Shown here: piece by piece, positions 1-7,633 of the stretch
Numbering within the stretch: the first letter of the stretch is position 1
Layout of the letters: every line of letters starts with the position of its first letter
Assembly (NCBI RefSeq): GCF_003917135.1
Contig: NZ_RPDI01000021.1
Span: 12,352-58,877, forward strand
Direction: 5' to 3'
Origin: Leucobacter chromiireducens
Lineage (GTDB): Bacteria > Actinomycetota > Actinomycetes > Actinomycetales > Microbacteriaceae
Length of the DNA: 46,526 nucleotides
Notes under the pieces: generated by a model
Databases searched by the model: none
What the model was told of the DNA's origin: nothing
The model's input: only the letters and a program-made list of their open reading frames with translations
Position numbers and translations under genes: made by a program

Positions 1-772
1 CGGCGCCCGCCGGCGCGGCCACGGCTTGCGCAGCGCCCGCCTGCGCGGCGCCGGGGGCGGCAGGCCGCCACCGCACCGCGGCACGCGCGAGCAGTCGCGA
101 GACATCGATCGCGCCCTCCGCCTCCTGCGCGGCGGGGCCCCGCAGGAGCGGCAACTCGGTGCAGGCGAGGAGAACGGTCTCGCTCGTGAGCTCCTGCCGC
201 ATCCCAGTAAACTCTCGCTCGAGCTCGGGGTCCGGTCCGCCGACCGCCTTGATTCGCTCGATCAGCCGGTGCAGCCGCGCCCCGTCACCTGGCAGTTCGA
301 TGTCGACCCGGCCCACCAGCCCGCGGTAGCAGGACCACCCGGCGAGATCCATGGTCTGCCTGGAGCCGAGGAGCGCGACACGGGCGATGCCGCGCACCTC
401 GAGCTCCGCGCTGACCGTGTCCGCCGGGGTGATGAGCTCCGCGGGGAGCTCGAGTGCGCGCAGGCGTTCCGCAAAGTAGTTGAGGGTGTTGCACGCAATG
501 ACGTACACGTCCACCTGCGGTGCGATCTGCCGTGCGGCGCGCTCGAGCGCCGCCCAGACCCGCTCCTCCTCGCGCTCGAGGTCCATGGAGTAACCGAGCT
601 CGGGCACCGAGACCACCGTCACCTCGGGGGCGTCGATGTCGCCGCGGTAGCGGTCGCCCAGGAGCTTCCGCTGCTCGTCGAGCACCTTCGCCCACAGGTC
701 GATGCCGGCCTCCGGCCCCGATCCGGCGATGATCCCGATCCGACGGGACGGTGCCTCAGTTGCCGTGCTCAC
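1..772 (-). CDS. Aspartate/glutamate racemase family protein (3' end outside window)
   Basis: The product is about 257 residues here and runs off the left edge. The start is read as GTG at 772, with an AAGGAG ribosome site at 784-789; this leaves 7 bp to the permease stop. Two cysteine signatures of the Asp/Glu racemase superfamily are visible: IACNTLNYF near residue 95 and ACTELPLL near residue 205. These should be the paired acid/base cysteines that exchange the alpha proton of aspartate or glutamate. An N-terminal IGIIAGSGPEAG motif also fits. The last roughly 25 visible residues are an Ala/Pro/Gly-rich tail beyond the usual domain end, so the stop is probably close. It is very likely cotranscribed with the asparagine-type permease upstream, which suggests a role in amino acid use or D-amino acid supply. 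The substrate cannot be decided from sequence. Confidence 0.75.
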   Translation of the reverse strand, partial: MSTATEAPSRRIGIIAGSGPEAGIDLWAKVLDEQRKLLGDRYRGDIDAPEVTVVSVPELGYSMDLEREEERVWAALERAARQIAPQVDVYVIACNTLNYFAERLRALELPAELITPADTVSAELEVRGIARVALLGSRQTMDLAGWSCYRGLVGRVDIELPGDGARLHRLIERIKAVGGPDPELEREFTGMRQELTSETVLLACTELPLLRGPAAQEAEGAIDVSRLLARAAVRWRPAAPGAAQAGAAQAVAAPAGA

Positions 773-779
773 CGCTCGT

Positions 780-2300
780 TCAGCTCCTTGCGTCGGGGTC
801 TGCCGGCCCCGCCAGCGGCCGGTCTTCCGCCGCGGTCGCCTGGGCATTCGCGGCGATATCGATGGTGGAGGTCAGCGCCTCGGGGTTGATCCGGCCGCGC
901 ACGCGATACCAGCCGACCACCATGAGGATCACGACGATCACGAACGCGCCGAGGGTGATCCGCCCGACTCCCGGATCGAGCGCCATCAGCAGCACAACCA
1001 TCGCAAGGAACAGGAGGGTGATGCCGTTGGTGACCGGCGCCCAGGGCAGCCGGAAGCTCGGCCGGTCCCTGCCTTCGCTCCGCATCTTCCGCACGAAGAG
1101 CCAGTGGCAGATGATGATGGAGCCCCACACGCCGACGATGCCGAGGCCGGCGAGGTTGAGCACGATCTCGAAGACCTGCCCGGGAACGATGAGGTTCAGG
1201 ATCACGCCGACCACGCCGAGCCCGGTGGTGATCAGGATCCCGCCGTACGGCACGCCGGCCTTGTTCATGCGCTGCGCGAACTTCGGCCCAGTGCCAGCCA
1301 TCGCGAGCGAGCGCAGCGTGCGCCCGGTGGAGTAGAGGCCTGCGTTGAGGCTCGACATCGCAGCGGTCAGCACGACCAGGTTCATGATGTCGCCGGCGTA
1401 GGGGATGCCGATCGAGTTCATGACCGTCACGAACGGGCTCTCGTTCGCGCGGTACGAGGTCCAGGGCATGAGCAGGGTGAAGAGCACCACCGAGCCTGCG
1501 TAGAACAGCATGATGCGCCACATGATCGAGTTCACGGCGCGCGGCACCACCTTGCGCGCGTCCTTCGCCTCGCCGGCGGCGACACCGATCATCTCGGTTC
1601 CGCCGTACGCGAAGACGACACCCAGTGCGATCACGAACATCGGGGCGATCCCGTTCGGGAAGAAGCCGCCGTTGTCGGCGATGAGCGCAAGACCCGGCGT
1701 GTGCCCGTCGATCGGCGTCTGCGTCACGATGAAGTAGATCCCGAGCAGCCCGAAGAGCACGATCGCGCTGACCTTGATGAGCGCGAACCAGTACTCAAGC
1801 TCACCGAACAGCACCGCCGAGGTGATGTTCATCGCCATGACGATGACGAGGGCGATGAGCGCGAGCAACCACTGCGGGATCGGCGTGAAGAATGACCAGA
1901 AGTGCGCGTACAGCGCGATCGCGGTGATGTCGGCGATCACGGTCGTGCCCCAGTCGAGGAAGAACAGCCAGCCGACCGAGAACGCGCCCTTCTCCCCCAT
2001 GAACTCGCGGGCGTAGGAGACGAACGCCCCCGACGACGGGCGGTACATGACGAGCTCGCCGAGCGCGCGCACCACGATGAAGGCGAAGAGCCCGCAGATG
2101 ATGTAGACCACCGCGAGCGACGGTCCAGCGATCTCCATTCGGCCGCTCGCGCCGAGGAAGAGCCCCGTGCCGATCGAGCCGCCGATGGCGATCATGTTCA
2201 TGTGGCGACGCTTGAGGGACTTCTTGTACCCGCCATCGCCGGCGTCGACGACTTCAGCCGGGGGTGCCCCGGTGTCGCGAACCTCATTGTTCTGTTCCAT
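780..2300 (-). CDS. ansP: Amino acid permease, AnsP (L-asparagine permease)-like
   Basis: A 506-residue integral membrane transporter of the amino acid transporter branch of the APC superfamily, with about 12 hydrophobic segments. The N-terminal signature RHMNMIAIGGSIGTGLFLG, the RALGELVMYRPSSG loop and the IADNGGFFPNG segment match what I remember of E. coli AnsP more closely than of AroP, PheP or GabP. It should import asparagine or a related amino acid with protons across the cytoplasmic membrane. The ATG at 2300 has AAAGG at 2307-2311. The racemase-family gene follows 7 bp after its stop, so the two form an operon. A FadR-type regulator is divergent, with a palindrome at 2344-2358 between them. 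The substrate assignment is inferred from family resemblance. Confidence 0.85.
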   Translation of the reverse strand: MEQNNEVRDTGAPPAEVVDAGDGGYKKSLKRRHMNMIAIGGSIGTGLFLGASGRMEIAGPSLAVVYIICGLFAFIVVRALGELVMYRPSSGAFVSYAREFMGEKGAFSVGWLFFLDWGTTVIADITAIALYAHFWSFFTPIPQWLLALIALVIVMAMNITSAVLFGELEYWFALIKVSAIVLFGLLGIYFIVTQTPIDGHTPGLALIADNGGFFPNGIAPMFVIALGVVFAYGGTEMIGVAAGEAKDARKVVPRAVNSIMWRIMLFYAGSVVLFTLLMPWTSYRANESPFVTVMNSIGIPYAGDIMNLVVLTAAMSSLNAGLYSTGRTLRSLAMAGTGPKFAQRMNKAGVPYGGILITTGLGVVGVILNLIVPGQVFEIVLNLAGLGIVGVWGSIIICHWLFVRKMRSEGRDRPSFRLPWAPVTNGITLLFLAMVVLLMALDPGVGRITLGAFVIVVILMVVGWYRVRGRINPEALTSTIDIAANAQATAAEDRPLAGPADPDARS

Positions 2301-2343
2301 GGCTGACCTTTCTCGCGGACGCCGCCCGTCGGCATACCTGTCC

Positions 2344-2358
2344 AGCTGTCGGACAGCT
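2344..2358. promoter_or_regulatory. Candidate operator for the FadR-type regulator
   Basis: AGCTGTCGGACAGCT is a perfect 7-1-7 inverted repeat lying between the divergent permease (start 2300) and regulator (start 2446). It has the GT-N3-AC core known for FadR-subfamily operators. It sits 44-58 bp upstream of the permease start, where binding could block or activate its promoter. A second nested repeat, CTGTCC...GGACAG, spans 2338-2356. The link to the neighbouring regulator is inference from position and symmetry. Confidence 0.5.
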
Positions 2359-2445
2359 TAAGTGATTGATCGGGATCCCGCAACACGCCAATCCCCGCCC
2401 GATTCGGAATAGGATGGTCGCGATCAAGAGGAACAGAGGTGTGCC

Positions 2446-3120
2446 GTGCCCGAGCCAGTGCCGCAGGCTCCGCTGCAGCGACGAACCGCTGCAGAGGCCG
2501 CATTTCAGGCGCTCCTCGCACTGATCGCGAGCGACGAGATCGAGATCGGCGACCGGCTCCCCGGTGAGATCCAGCTCGCCAAGACCTTCGGCGTGAGCCG
2601 CGCCATCCTCCGCGAAGCGCTCGGCGCGTGCGCCACGCTCGGCCTCATCGAGACCCGGAGCGGGAGCGGCACGTTTGTGCGCTCAAAGACCGAGCACCCC
2701 CAGCTCACTTTCGGTGGCTACTCCGCCGAAGACCTCATCGAGGCGAGGCCGCACATCGAGATCCCCGCGGCGGGATACGCGGCCGAGCGGCACACCGAGG
2801 AGCAGCTCGCTGGCCTCCGTGGGTACGTCGCGCGCATGCGGCAGACGACCGACCTCCGCGCCTGGGTGCGGCTCGACGGCCAGTTCCACCGCGCGATCGC
2901 CGAGGCGAGCGGCAACCCGGTGCTCGTCGCAATGGTCATCTCCATGCGACAGGCGCTCGACCCACAGTCCGAGTTCCTGAACATCACGAAGGCCAGGCAG
3001 AGCGCATCCGACGAGGAGCACGAGCGCATCATCGACGCCATCGCTTCGGGCTCCCCCGAGGCCGCGCGCGCGGCGGTCGCTCACCACATCGCGCAGGTCG
3101 CTGAGGCGCTGGCCGGGTAG
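2446..3120 (+). CDS. GntR-family transcriptional regulator, FadR subfamily (FCD domain)
   Basis: A 224-residue protein. An N-terminal winged helix-turn-helix spans about residues 15-80, with the GntR pattern GDRLPGEIQLAKTFGVSRAILREAL and GSGTFV closing the wing. An all-helical FCD ligand-binding domain occupies about residues 95-220. Histidines and acidic residues such as FHRAIAEASGNP and the late HHIAQ segment fit the metal-binding FCD type. The GTG start at 2446 follows AGAGG at 2435-2439. It is transcribed away from the ansP-racemase operon and probably controls it in response to an amino acid or its breakdown product. Effector and sign of regulation cannot be read from sequence. Confidence 0.88.
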   Translation: MPEPVPQAPLQRRTAAEAAFQALLALIASDEIEIGDRLPGEIQLAKTFGVSRAILREALGACATLGLIETRSGSGTFVRSKTEHPQLTFGGYSAEDLIEARPHIEIPAAGYAAERHTEEQLAGLRGYVARMRQTTDLRAWVRLDGQFHRAIAEASGNPVLVAMVISMRQALDPQSEFLNITKARQSASDEEHERIIDAIASGSPEAARAAVAHHIAQVAEALAG

Positions 3121-3175
3121 CTTCCGGCTGGGCGAGCCAGCCCGCTTCGTGGACGAGGCGGCGCAGGCGGAACGC

Positions 3176-3560
3176 CTACTCGATGGTGAGCCCGGCGGTG
3201 GTGTGCGGGATGGGCGGGGCCACCCGAATGCCGACGTCCGCGCACGCGTCTCGGCCGGTCCAGGTGCGCACCACCTCGACCGCCGCGGGGCCAGCCTGCC
3301 CGAACACCGCCCATGCCTGTGGCACATCGTACGGGCTCATGGTCGTCAGCTCGGAGTTGATCCCGACAAACCCAGCCTCCGAGTTGCTGACGTCCGCGAA
3401 CGTGCCGGTGACGCCCGAAATTTCGGAGACACTGAGGCTGTCGGCATCCTGCAGGGAGATCACTCGCCCCACCTGCGTGCCGAGCCGCGAGCTCCACCGT
3501 CGGGAACCCGTCGAGGTTCAGGTCGTCGCGCGGGGCCTCCTGACCGGGACGCTCGCTCAC
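3176..3560 (-). pseudogene. Frameshifted partner of the antitoxin-like gene, possibly a RES-domain toxin remnant
   Basis: A GTG at 3560 overlaps the stop of the upstream antitoxin-like gene as GTGA, the coupling typical of toxin-antitoxin pairs. That frame reads sensibly for about 30 residues (MSERPGQEAPRDDLNLDGFP...). It then turns into low-quality Arg/Gly-rich sequence. Near 3475-3485 sensible coding continues in a different frame for 98 codons, from VISLQDADSLSVSEISG to a TAG at 3176. I read this as one gene broken by a single-base shift. The second part loosely resembles a RES domain (pattern ADVSNSEAG...ELTTMSPYDVPQAWA), and RES toxins are the usual partners of such antitoxins. The match is weak, the product is short, and conserved RES residues are not clear. 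It may instead be two unrelated remnants. Confidence 0.4.
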
Positions 3561-4171
3561 GCCGCCATCCGCCGCTGCGCGTCTGCTGCGGCCAGAGCGC
3601 GGACCTGATCGACCCGCTCGGGGGCACCGCGCAGCAGCTGATGCGGAACCTCCTCGCCGAGCTCTGGTCGCGGAGTGTTCAGCCAGAGAGCGATCGACCA
3701 GGCATTCATCCCCGCTTCGGCGAGCGTCTCCATGATCACGGGAAGGTGAGGCAGCATGGTGGGCTCAGGCCCGATCCCGAACTGGAACATCGGGTACAGG
3801 ATCGTCCGGTCGCCCGTCGGGGTGGCCAGCAGCCGGTGCGCGGTGCGCGCCTTGTGCAGGGCCTGCTTCGAGACGCCGAGCCGGCGCACCAGCGACGCCG
3901 TCGTGGTGAACGGCCCGATGAGGTCGTCCCATTCCGTTTCCGTGCGGCGCGGGATCGATGCCACGAGCCCGTAGGCGACCTCGCGTAGGTTGAGCCCGTC
4001 GAGCTCCGGGGCGGTGCGCTTCGTCAGTTCGTCCCACAGCAACTGCAGCAGCTCGTCCACCGGCTGCGCGCTGCCCTGGGCTGAACTGCGTGAGGTCACC
4101 GCCTGCCCGGTGCCGGTGTTGCGCACCACGCGGCGCCCGGAAACCGCGGCATTCCGATCGCGTACGACCAT
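3557..4171 (-). CDS. Antitoxin-like protein, Xre/MbcA/ParS (DUF2384-type) family
   Basis: A 204-residue protein. The reading frame stays open to 4246, but a strong GGAGGGGG-type ribosome site at 4177-4184 favours the ATG at 4171. The longer form would begin inside the palindrome at 4190-4259. A helix-turn-helix-like segment lies near the middle (LVRRLGVSKQALHKARTAHRLL). It is followed by ILYPMFQF and a C-terminal toxin-binding-like motif, WSIALWLNTPRPELGEEVP. That order is typical of actinobacterial antitoxins paired with RES toxins that degrade NAD. Its 3' end overlaps the next, broken, gene by four bases. If the toxin is indeed dead, this would be an orphan antitoxin or DNA-binding repressor. 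Confidence 0.65.
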   Translation of the reverse strand: MVVRDRNAAVSGRRVVRNTGTGQAVTSRSSAQGSAQPVDELLQLLWDELTKRTAPELDGLNLREVAYGLVASIPRRTETEWDDLIGPFTTTASLVRRLGVSKQALHKARTAHRLLATPTGDRTILYPMFQFGIGPEPTMLPHLPVIMETLAEAGMNAWSIALWLNTPRPELGEEVPHQLLRGAPERVDQVRALAAADAQRRMAA

Positions 4172-4189
4172 TTCTGCCCCCTCCCCGAC

Positions 4190-4259
4190 CCCCCATCCAG
4201 AAGTGGCAAAGTGACCCTTCAGGCGCCTGAAGGGTCGATTTGCCACTTCTGGATGGGGG
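4190..4259. repeat. 70-nt near-perfect palindrome
   Basis: The sequence is self-complementary around the centre between 4224 and 4225. Thirty-three of 35 possible pairs match, the exceptions being 4211/4238 and 4212/4237, and there is no loop at the GGCGCC centre. Each arm begins CCCCCATCCAGAAGTGG and ends ACCCTTCAGGC. It sits between the rskA stop (4294) and the ribosome site of the antitoxin-like gene (start 4171). It could be a terminator or attenuator for the rskA transcript, an operator for the antitoxin-like protein, or a cruciform. No U-tract follows on either strand, so a simple intrinsic terminator is not the full explanation. I see no other copy in the window. Confidence 0.9.
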
Positions 4260-4293
4260 TGGCAAGGCCAGGGCGAGCCCGCGCGGCGGTCGC

Positions 4294-5091
4294 TCAGGTG
4301 GTCGCGAGGACGAGGATCGGGTCGGTCGTCGGAGCGCCCGACGGCGATCCGCCCTCGGCCTCGACGGTCACGGCGAGCGCGTCGCCCGGTTCGAAGCCGG
4401 TCGCGATCGTCATCGAGGCCCCGCCCGTCCCGGCGCGCACGACCCCGAGCGAGGTGGGCGCGTCACCGCGCACGATCCACAGCTCGTAGTCGCGGCCCTC
4501 GGGTGCGGACGCCAGCCCGTCGGTGACGAGCACGGCCTCCGCCTCCGCGTCCGACCAGTGCAGCGTGCCCTCACCGCCGCCCGGCAGCGGCGCGGTCGCC
4601 GTGTCGGCGTCCGCGGCCTGCTCGATGCGCTGCAGTGCGAGCGCGACCGGGTCCTGCGGCGCGAGGATCGTCGTCCACGGCATCGCGAGCGATACCGTGA
4701 GCAGCACGGCGATCGACGCGGCCAGCGCGAACCACTTCGCGCTCCGCCAGGTGCGCCGGGGCTCCGGATCGGACTCCGACGCTGGCTCCGGGTCGAGCTC
4801 CTGCGCCGGCTCCGCGAGCGGCGGCGATCCGGCCTCGGGGTCGTCCGCCTCGGACGCGACGAACTGCGGCGAGCGCGCAATCAGCTCGAGAATGGACGCC
4901 CGTGCGGCGGCGGGCGGCGCGACCTCGGGCGCCGCGGCGCCGATTGCGGCGGCGGTCTCGCGATCCTCGTCCACGATGGTGCGCCAGGCCGGGTGGGTGC
5001 TGAGCGCGTGCGAGAAGCGCTGCTCCTCCTCGGGCGACAGGGCGTGCAGCGCCCGGGCCGCGGAGAGTTCGCGGAATTCCTGCTCGTTCAT
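4294..5091 (-). CDS. rskA: Anti-sigma-K factor RskA
   Basis: A 265-residue single-pass membrane protein. The cytoplasmic N-terminus (about residues 1-50, ELSAARALHALSPEEEQRF) matches the RskA N-terminal sigma-binding domain. One transmembrane helix follows the RSAKWFALAASIAVLLTV segment near residues 120-145. The C-terminal part (LHWSDAEAEAVLVTDGL...YELWIVRGDAPTSLG...) is the extracytoplasmic RskA domain. It should hold SigK inactive until regulated proteolysis or a redox signal frees it. The ATG at 5091 overlaps the sigK stop as ATGA and has GGAGGAG just upstream, so it is translationally coupled to sigK. The frame extends upstream inside sigK, but that part is a shadow of the sigma gene. 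Confidence 0.9.
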   Translation of the reverse strand: MNEQEFRELSAARALHALSPEEEQRFSHALSTHPAWRTIVDEDRETAAAIGAAAPEVAPPAAARASILELIARSPQFVASEADDPEAGSPPLAEPAQELDPEPASESDPEPRRTWRSAKWFALAASIAVLLTVSLAMPWTTILAPQDPVALALQRIEQAADADTATAPLPGGGEGTLHWSDAEAEAVLVTDGLASAPEGRDYELWIVRGDAPTSLGVVRAGTGGASMTIATGFEPGDALAVTVEAEGGSPSGAPTTDPILVLATT

Positions 5092-5687
5092 CGCGTCTCC
5101 TCCAATGCGCTCTTGAGTTTGGTCAGGCCGTCTCTGATGCGGGTCTTGATCGTGCCGAGCGGGGTGTCGAGCAGCACCGCGATCTCGCGCTGGCTGTATC
5201 CCCCGAAGTAGGCCAGCACGAGCGCCCGTCGTTGCGGCTCCGGGATCTCGTTCAGGCACTGCACGGCACGTCCCCCGTCGACGAGCAGCTCCACCTCCTC
5301 GTCCACGCCGGGCCGCACCGCCGCGAGCTCGCGCGCGCCGGCGGCGAGGTCGCGCTGCTTCGACGACTGCGCGGACCGCACGCGGTCGACCGATCGCCGG
5401 TGCGCGATGGTCAGGAGCCAGCTCCGCGCCCGCCCGCGGTCGGCGTCGAAGCTGCCGGCGGCCTGCCAGGCTTCGAGGAACACCTCCTGCAGCACCTCCT
5501 CGCTCTGGGAGCGATCGACGACGATGCGCAGGATGAGACCGAAGACGCGTGCGGACAGCAGGTCGTAGAGCTCCGCGAACGCGCGCTGATCCCCGCCCGC
5601 GGCGCGCGACAGCGCCTCATCCGCAGGATCGGCGCGTTCGCCGTCCGCGGGAATCTCCACCCCGTCGATGACCATCTCCCCCAGCAT
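5088..5687 (-). CDS. sigK: ECF RNA polymerase sigma factor SigK
   Basis: A 199-residue group IV (ECF) sigma factor. Region 2 lies near residues 30-100 (FAELYDLLSARVFGLILRIV, EVLQEVFLEAWQ, SWLLTIAHRRSVDRVR). Region 4 lies near residues 145-195 (LNEIPEPQRRALVLAYFGGYSQREIA, TPLGTIKTRIRDGL). The ATG at 5687 is chosen because GGAGGT lies 9 bases upstream; the in-frame ATG at 5675 has a G-rich run with no spacing. It follows dipZ by 49 bp on the same strand and overlaps rskA. The dipZ promoter at 7477-7504 therefore probably drives dipZ-sigK-rskA as an autoregulated operon. The SigK name rests on the RskA-type partner and on the dipZ/fasciclin neighbours, which are known SigK targets in Mycobacterium tuberculosis. 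Confidence 0.9.
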   Translation of the reverse strand: MLGEMVIDGVEIPADGERADPADEALSRAAGGDQRAFAELYDLLSARVFGLILRIVVDRSQSEEVLQEVFLEAWQAAGSFDADRGRARSWLLTIAHRRSVDRVRSAQSSKQRDLAAGARELAAVRPGVDEEVELLVDGGRAVQCLNEIPEPQRRALVLAYFGGYSQREIAVLLDTPLGTIKTRIRDGLTKLKSALEETR

Positions 5688-5736
5688 GCCGCATTCACCT
5701 CCGCTTCGTGCGCTGCGCTCGTCGCGTTTTCTCGGA

Positions 5737-7455
5737 TCACCCGAAGGTGAAGGAGTAGAGCTGCACCCCTGATGGGACGGTGAGCTCGAGCCGGCCCGTG
5801 TCGGGATCGGCTGTCCGCACGAGCCGGTAGGACTTCGGGGTGCCGCCGACCTCGATCGTCCGGGCCTCGTCGCCGTCGCCGGCCACTCGGACGGTGCCGC
5901 TGCCGGCGAGCACCGCGCGCACCTCGCTGGCCCGGTAGTCCAGTCGCACCGTTCCGGTGCCGTCGGCGGGGGTCGCGAACTGGGTCTCGATCTGCCAGGA
6001 ACCGTCGAGGGCGAAGGTGTCGGGGTCCTGCTTCGCCGGGAAGGCGTACTCCCCCTCGCCCGCCCGGTACTCGCCCGGACCCGCGAAGTTGAGATCCTTC
6101 GACGAGCCGAGGAAGGTTTCGGGCGTGGTGCTCCCGAGCTCGGGCGTCGTGTCGGCGGTGTCGGTCTTCTGCGGCAGCTCCACCGAGCCGTCGGCATCGC
6201 GCAGCAGTTCGCGGATCATGCGCTCCGTCGTGGCGTAGTCGCCCTCGCCGAACGAGATGTGCCGCACGGTGCCCGAAGCGTCGATCAGGTAGTGGGCGGG
6301 CCAGTAGCGGTTGCGGTAGTTCGTCCAGGTCGCGAGCGAGTTGTCGAGCGCCACCGGGTAGGTGATGCCGAAGTCCTTCGCGCCAGCCTCGACGTTCGCG
6401 CGCTCCTTCTCGAACGCGTACTCGGGCGAGTGCACGCCGATCACCTCGAGCCCGGCGTCCCGATAGGCGCGATCCCAGGCGACCACGTGGGGAATCGAGC
6501 GCTGGCAATTGATGCACGAGTACGCCCAAAAGTCGATGAGCACGACCTTGCCACGCAGCTGCTCGAGTTCGATGCCCGCGCCATCCGGAGTGTTGAGCCA
6601 GCCGTCGATGCCCTTGAGCGCCGGCGCGGTGCCGCAGGAGGCGAGCTCGGGCGCATGATTCGCGCACTTGTCGAGATCCCGGTTCTCATCGGTGACGAGA
6701 CCGCCGAGTCCGAGGGCGCGCTCGCCGGCCTCGCTCTGCGCGAGATTCTCCTGCAGGCCCGCGGTGTAGTCGGGCAGCAGGCGCTGGAGGGCCTGCGGCA
6801 CGTTGAAGGCCAGGCCGACGGCCAGCGCGATCATCGCGATGCCGCCGGTGATCCGGATGATCCGCTCGCGCTTGCGGAACCCCTGGAGCCGCCGGGCGAC
6901 GCCGCGGCCCGCGAGCGCGAAGACCAGGAGCGGCAGGGCGACACCGATCGCGAACGAGACCGTGAGGAGCACCGTCTCGATTCCGATCCGCCCCGTCGCG
7001 CCCGCGACGATGATCGCGGCCAGCACCGGCCCCGCGCACGGCACGAACACCGTGCCGAGCGCCAGCCCGACCCCGAAGCCGTTGCCGCCCTCGCCGACCG
7101 CTCGCCGCGGCAGCCGCTGGAAGGGCTTCTCGAGCAGCTGCTCGAAGCCGGGGAACAACATGCCGACACCGATCGCCAGCAGCACGATGACACCGGCCCA
7201 CCGGATCGCGTCCTGCGGGATCGAGAGCAGGCCGAGCAACACGGAGCCGAGCAGCGTGACCACCGAGAAGCTGAGCACGAGGCCCGCGATGATCCAGTAC
7301 GGCCGGCTCCGCTTCGCGGGGATCACCTCGGGCAGCTTGCCCCGCTCGGCCGGCTTCGCGCCCGCGGTGAGAAAGATGACGGGCAGCACCGGCAGGATGC
7401 ACGGCGAGATTCCCGTGATGAGCCCGCCCAGCAGCCCGATGATCACTACGTCCAT
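5737..7455 (-). CDS. dipZ: DipZ-type thiol-disulfide protein (CcdA/DsbD transmembrane domain plus thioredoxin domain)
   Basis: A 572-residue fusion. Residues 1-220 form a CcdA/DsbD-like domain with about six membrane helices and the paired cysteines C19 ([11 protein letters not shown]) and C140 (VFVPCAGPV), which pass electrons across the membrane. Residues about 280-430 form an extracytoplasmic thioredoxin/TlpA-like domain with a C314-x-x-C317 active site (WAYSCINCQ). Residues about 435-572 are a beta-rich C-terminal domain typical of DipZ. Two extra cysteines (C264, C274) lie between the first domains. The ATG at 7455 has GAGGAG at 7463-7468; a longer frame upstream runs through the promoter and is not used. 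It likely keeps exported proteins reduced or helps cytochrome c maturation, and it shares SigK control with the divergent fasciclin gene. Confidence 0.92.
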   Translation of the reverse strand: MDVVIIGLLGGLITGISPCILPVLPVIFLTAGAKPAERGKLPEVIPAKRSRPYWIIAGLVLSFSVVTLLGSVLLGLLSIPQDAIRWAGVIVLLAIGVGMLFPGFEQLLEKPFQRLPRRAVGEGGNGFGVGLALGTVFVPCAGPVLAAIIVAGATGRIGIETVLLTVSFAIGVALPLLVFALAGRGVARRLQGFRKRERIIRITGGIAMIALAVGLAFNVPQALQRLLPDYTAGLQENLAQSEAGERALGLGGLVTDENRDLDKCANHAPELASCGTAPALKGIDGWLNTPDGAGIELEQLRGKVVLIDFWAYSCINCQRSIPHVVAWDRAYRDAGLEVIGVHSPEYAFEKERANVEAGAKDFGITYPVALDNSLATWTNYRNRYWPAHYLIDASGTVRHISFGEGDYATTERMIRELLRDADGSVELPQKTDTADTTPELGSTTPETFLGSSKDLNFAGPGEYRAGEGEYAFPAKQDPDTFALDGSWQIETQFATPADGTGTVRLDYRASEVRAVLAGSGTVRVAGDGDEARTIEVGGTPKSYRLVRTADPDTGRLELTVPSGVQLYSFTFG

Positions 7456-7476
7456 GTCCACTCCTCTGTCACCGGG

Positions 7477-7504
7477 TATTCGGAGCCGGTGCCGATTCGG
7501 ATGG
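7477..7504 (-). promoter_or_regulatory. Predicted SigK promoter of dipZ-sigK-rskA
   Basis: On the minus strand CCATCC (7504-7499) is followed after 15 bases by CCGAATA (7483-7477). This is the type of -35/-10 pair I recall for mycobacterial SigK targets. The -10 end lies 21 bp before the dipZ ATG, leaving a short leader that holds the GAGGAG ribosome site. The same pattern and spacing occur for the divergent gene at 7560-7587, which strengthens both calls. Whether the spacer equals the published mycobacterial one should be checked. Confidence 0.75.
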
Positions 7505-7559
7505 GAGCGATTCCTCGGGCGCCCGCAGCACCCGGATCGAAAAGAAATCGAAAAACTTC

Positions 7560-7587
7560 CCATCCGGTTGCCCGGCGGCTCCGAACA
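7560..7587 (+). promoter_or_regulatory. Predicted SigK promoter of the fasciclin lipoprotein gene
   Basis: CCATCC (7560-7565), 15 bases, then CCGAACA (7581-7587). Both this spacer and the one in front of dipZ end in GGCT directly before CCGAA. The lipoprotein ATG at 7634 is 46 bp downstream, giving a leader of about 40 nt. The -10 differs from the dipZ copy at one base (C for T). Confidence 0.7.
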
Positions 7588-7633
7588 CCCTCATGAGCCG
7601 CGGAGTTCGCGGACAGCAATCCAAGGAGGAACC

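Noticed and set aside
702..1895. 397-codon open frame antisense to the permease
   Set aside because: It is the complement of clear membrane helices of the permease; there is no family match.
4172..4246. Upstream extension of the antitoxin-like gene through the palindrome
   Set aside because: The frame is open to a GTG at 4246, but the strong ribosome site at 4177-4184 serves the ATG at 4171, and the extra residues are just translated palindrome.
4190..4259. Palindrome as the end of an insertion sequence
   Set aside because: No transposase or second end is near, and no other copy is in the window. It is kept as an unexplained repeat.
6259..7596. 445-codon open frame antisense to dipZ
   Set aside because: Composition is Arg/Asp/Glu/His-rich and it reads through the dipZ promoter. 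dipZ is clearly the real gene.
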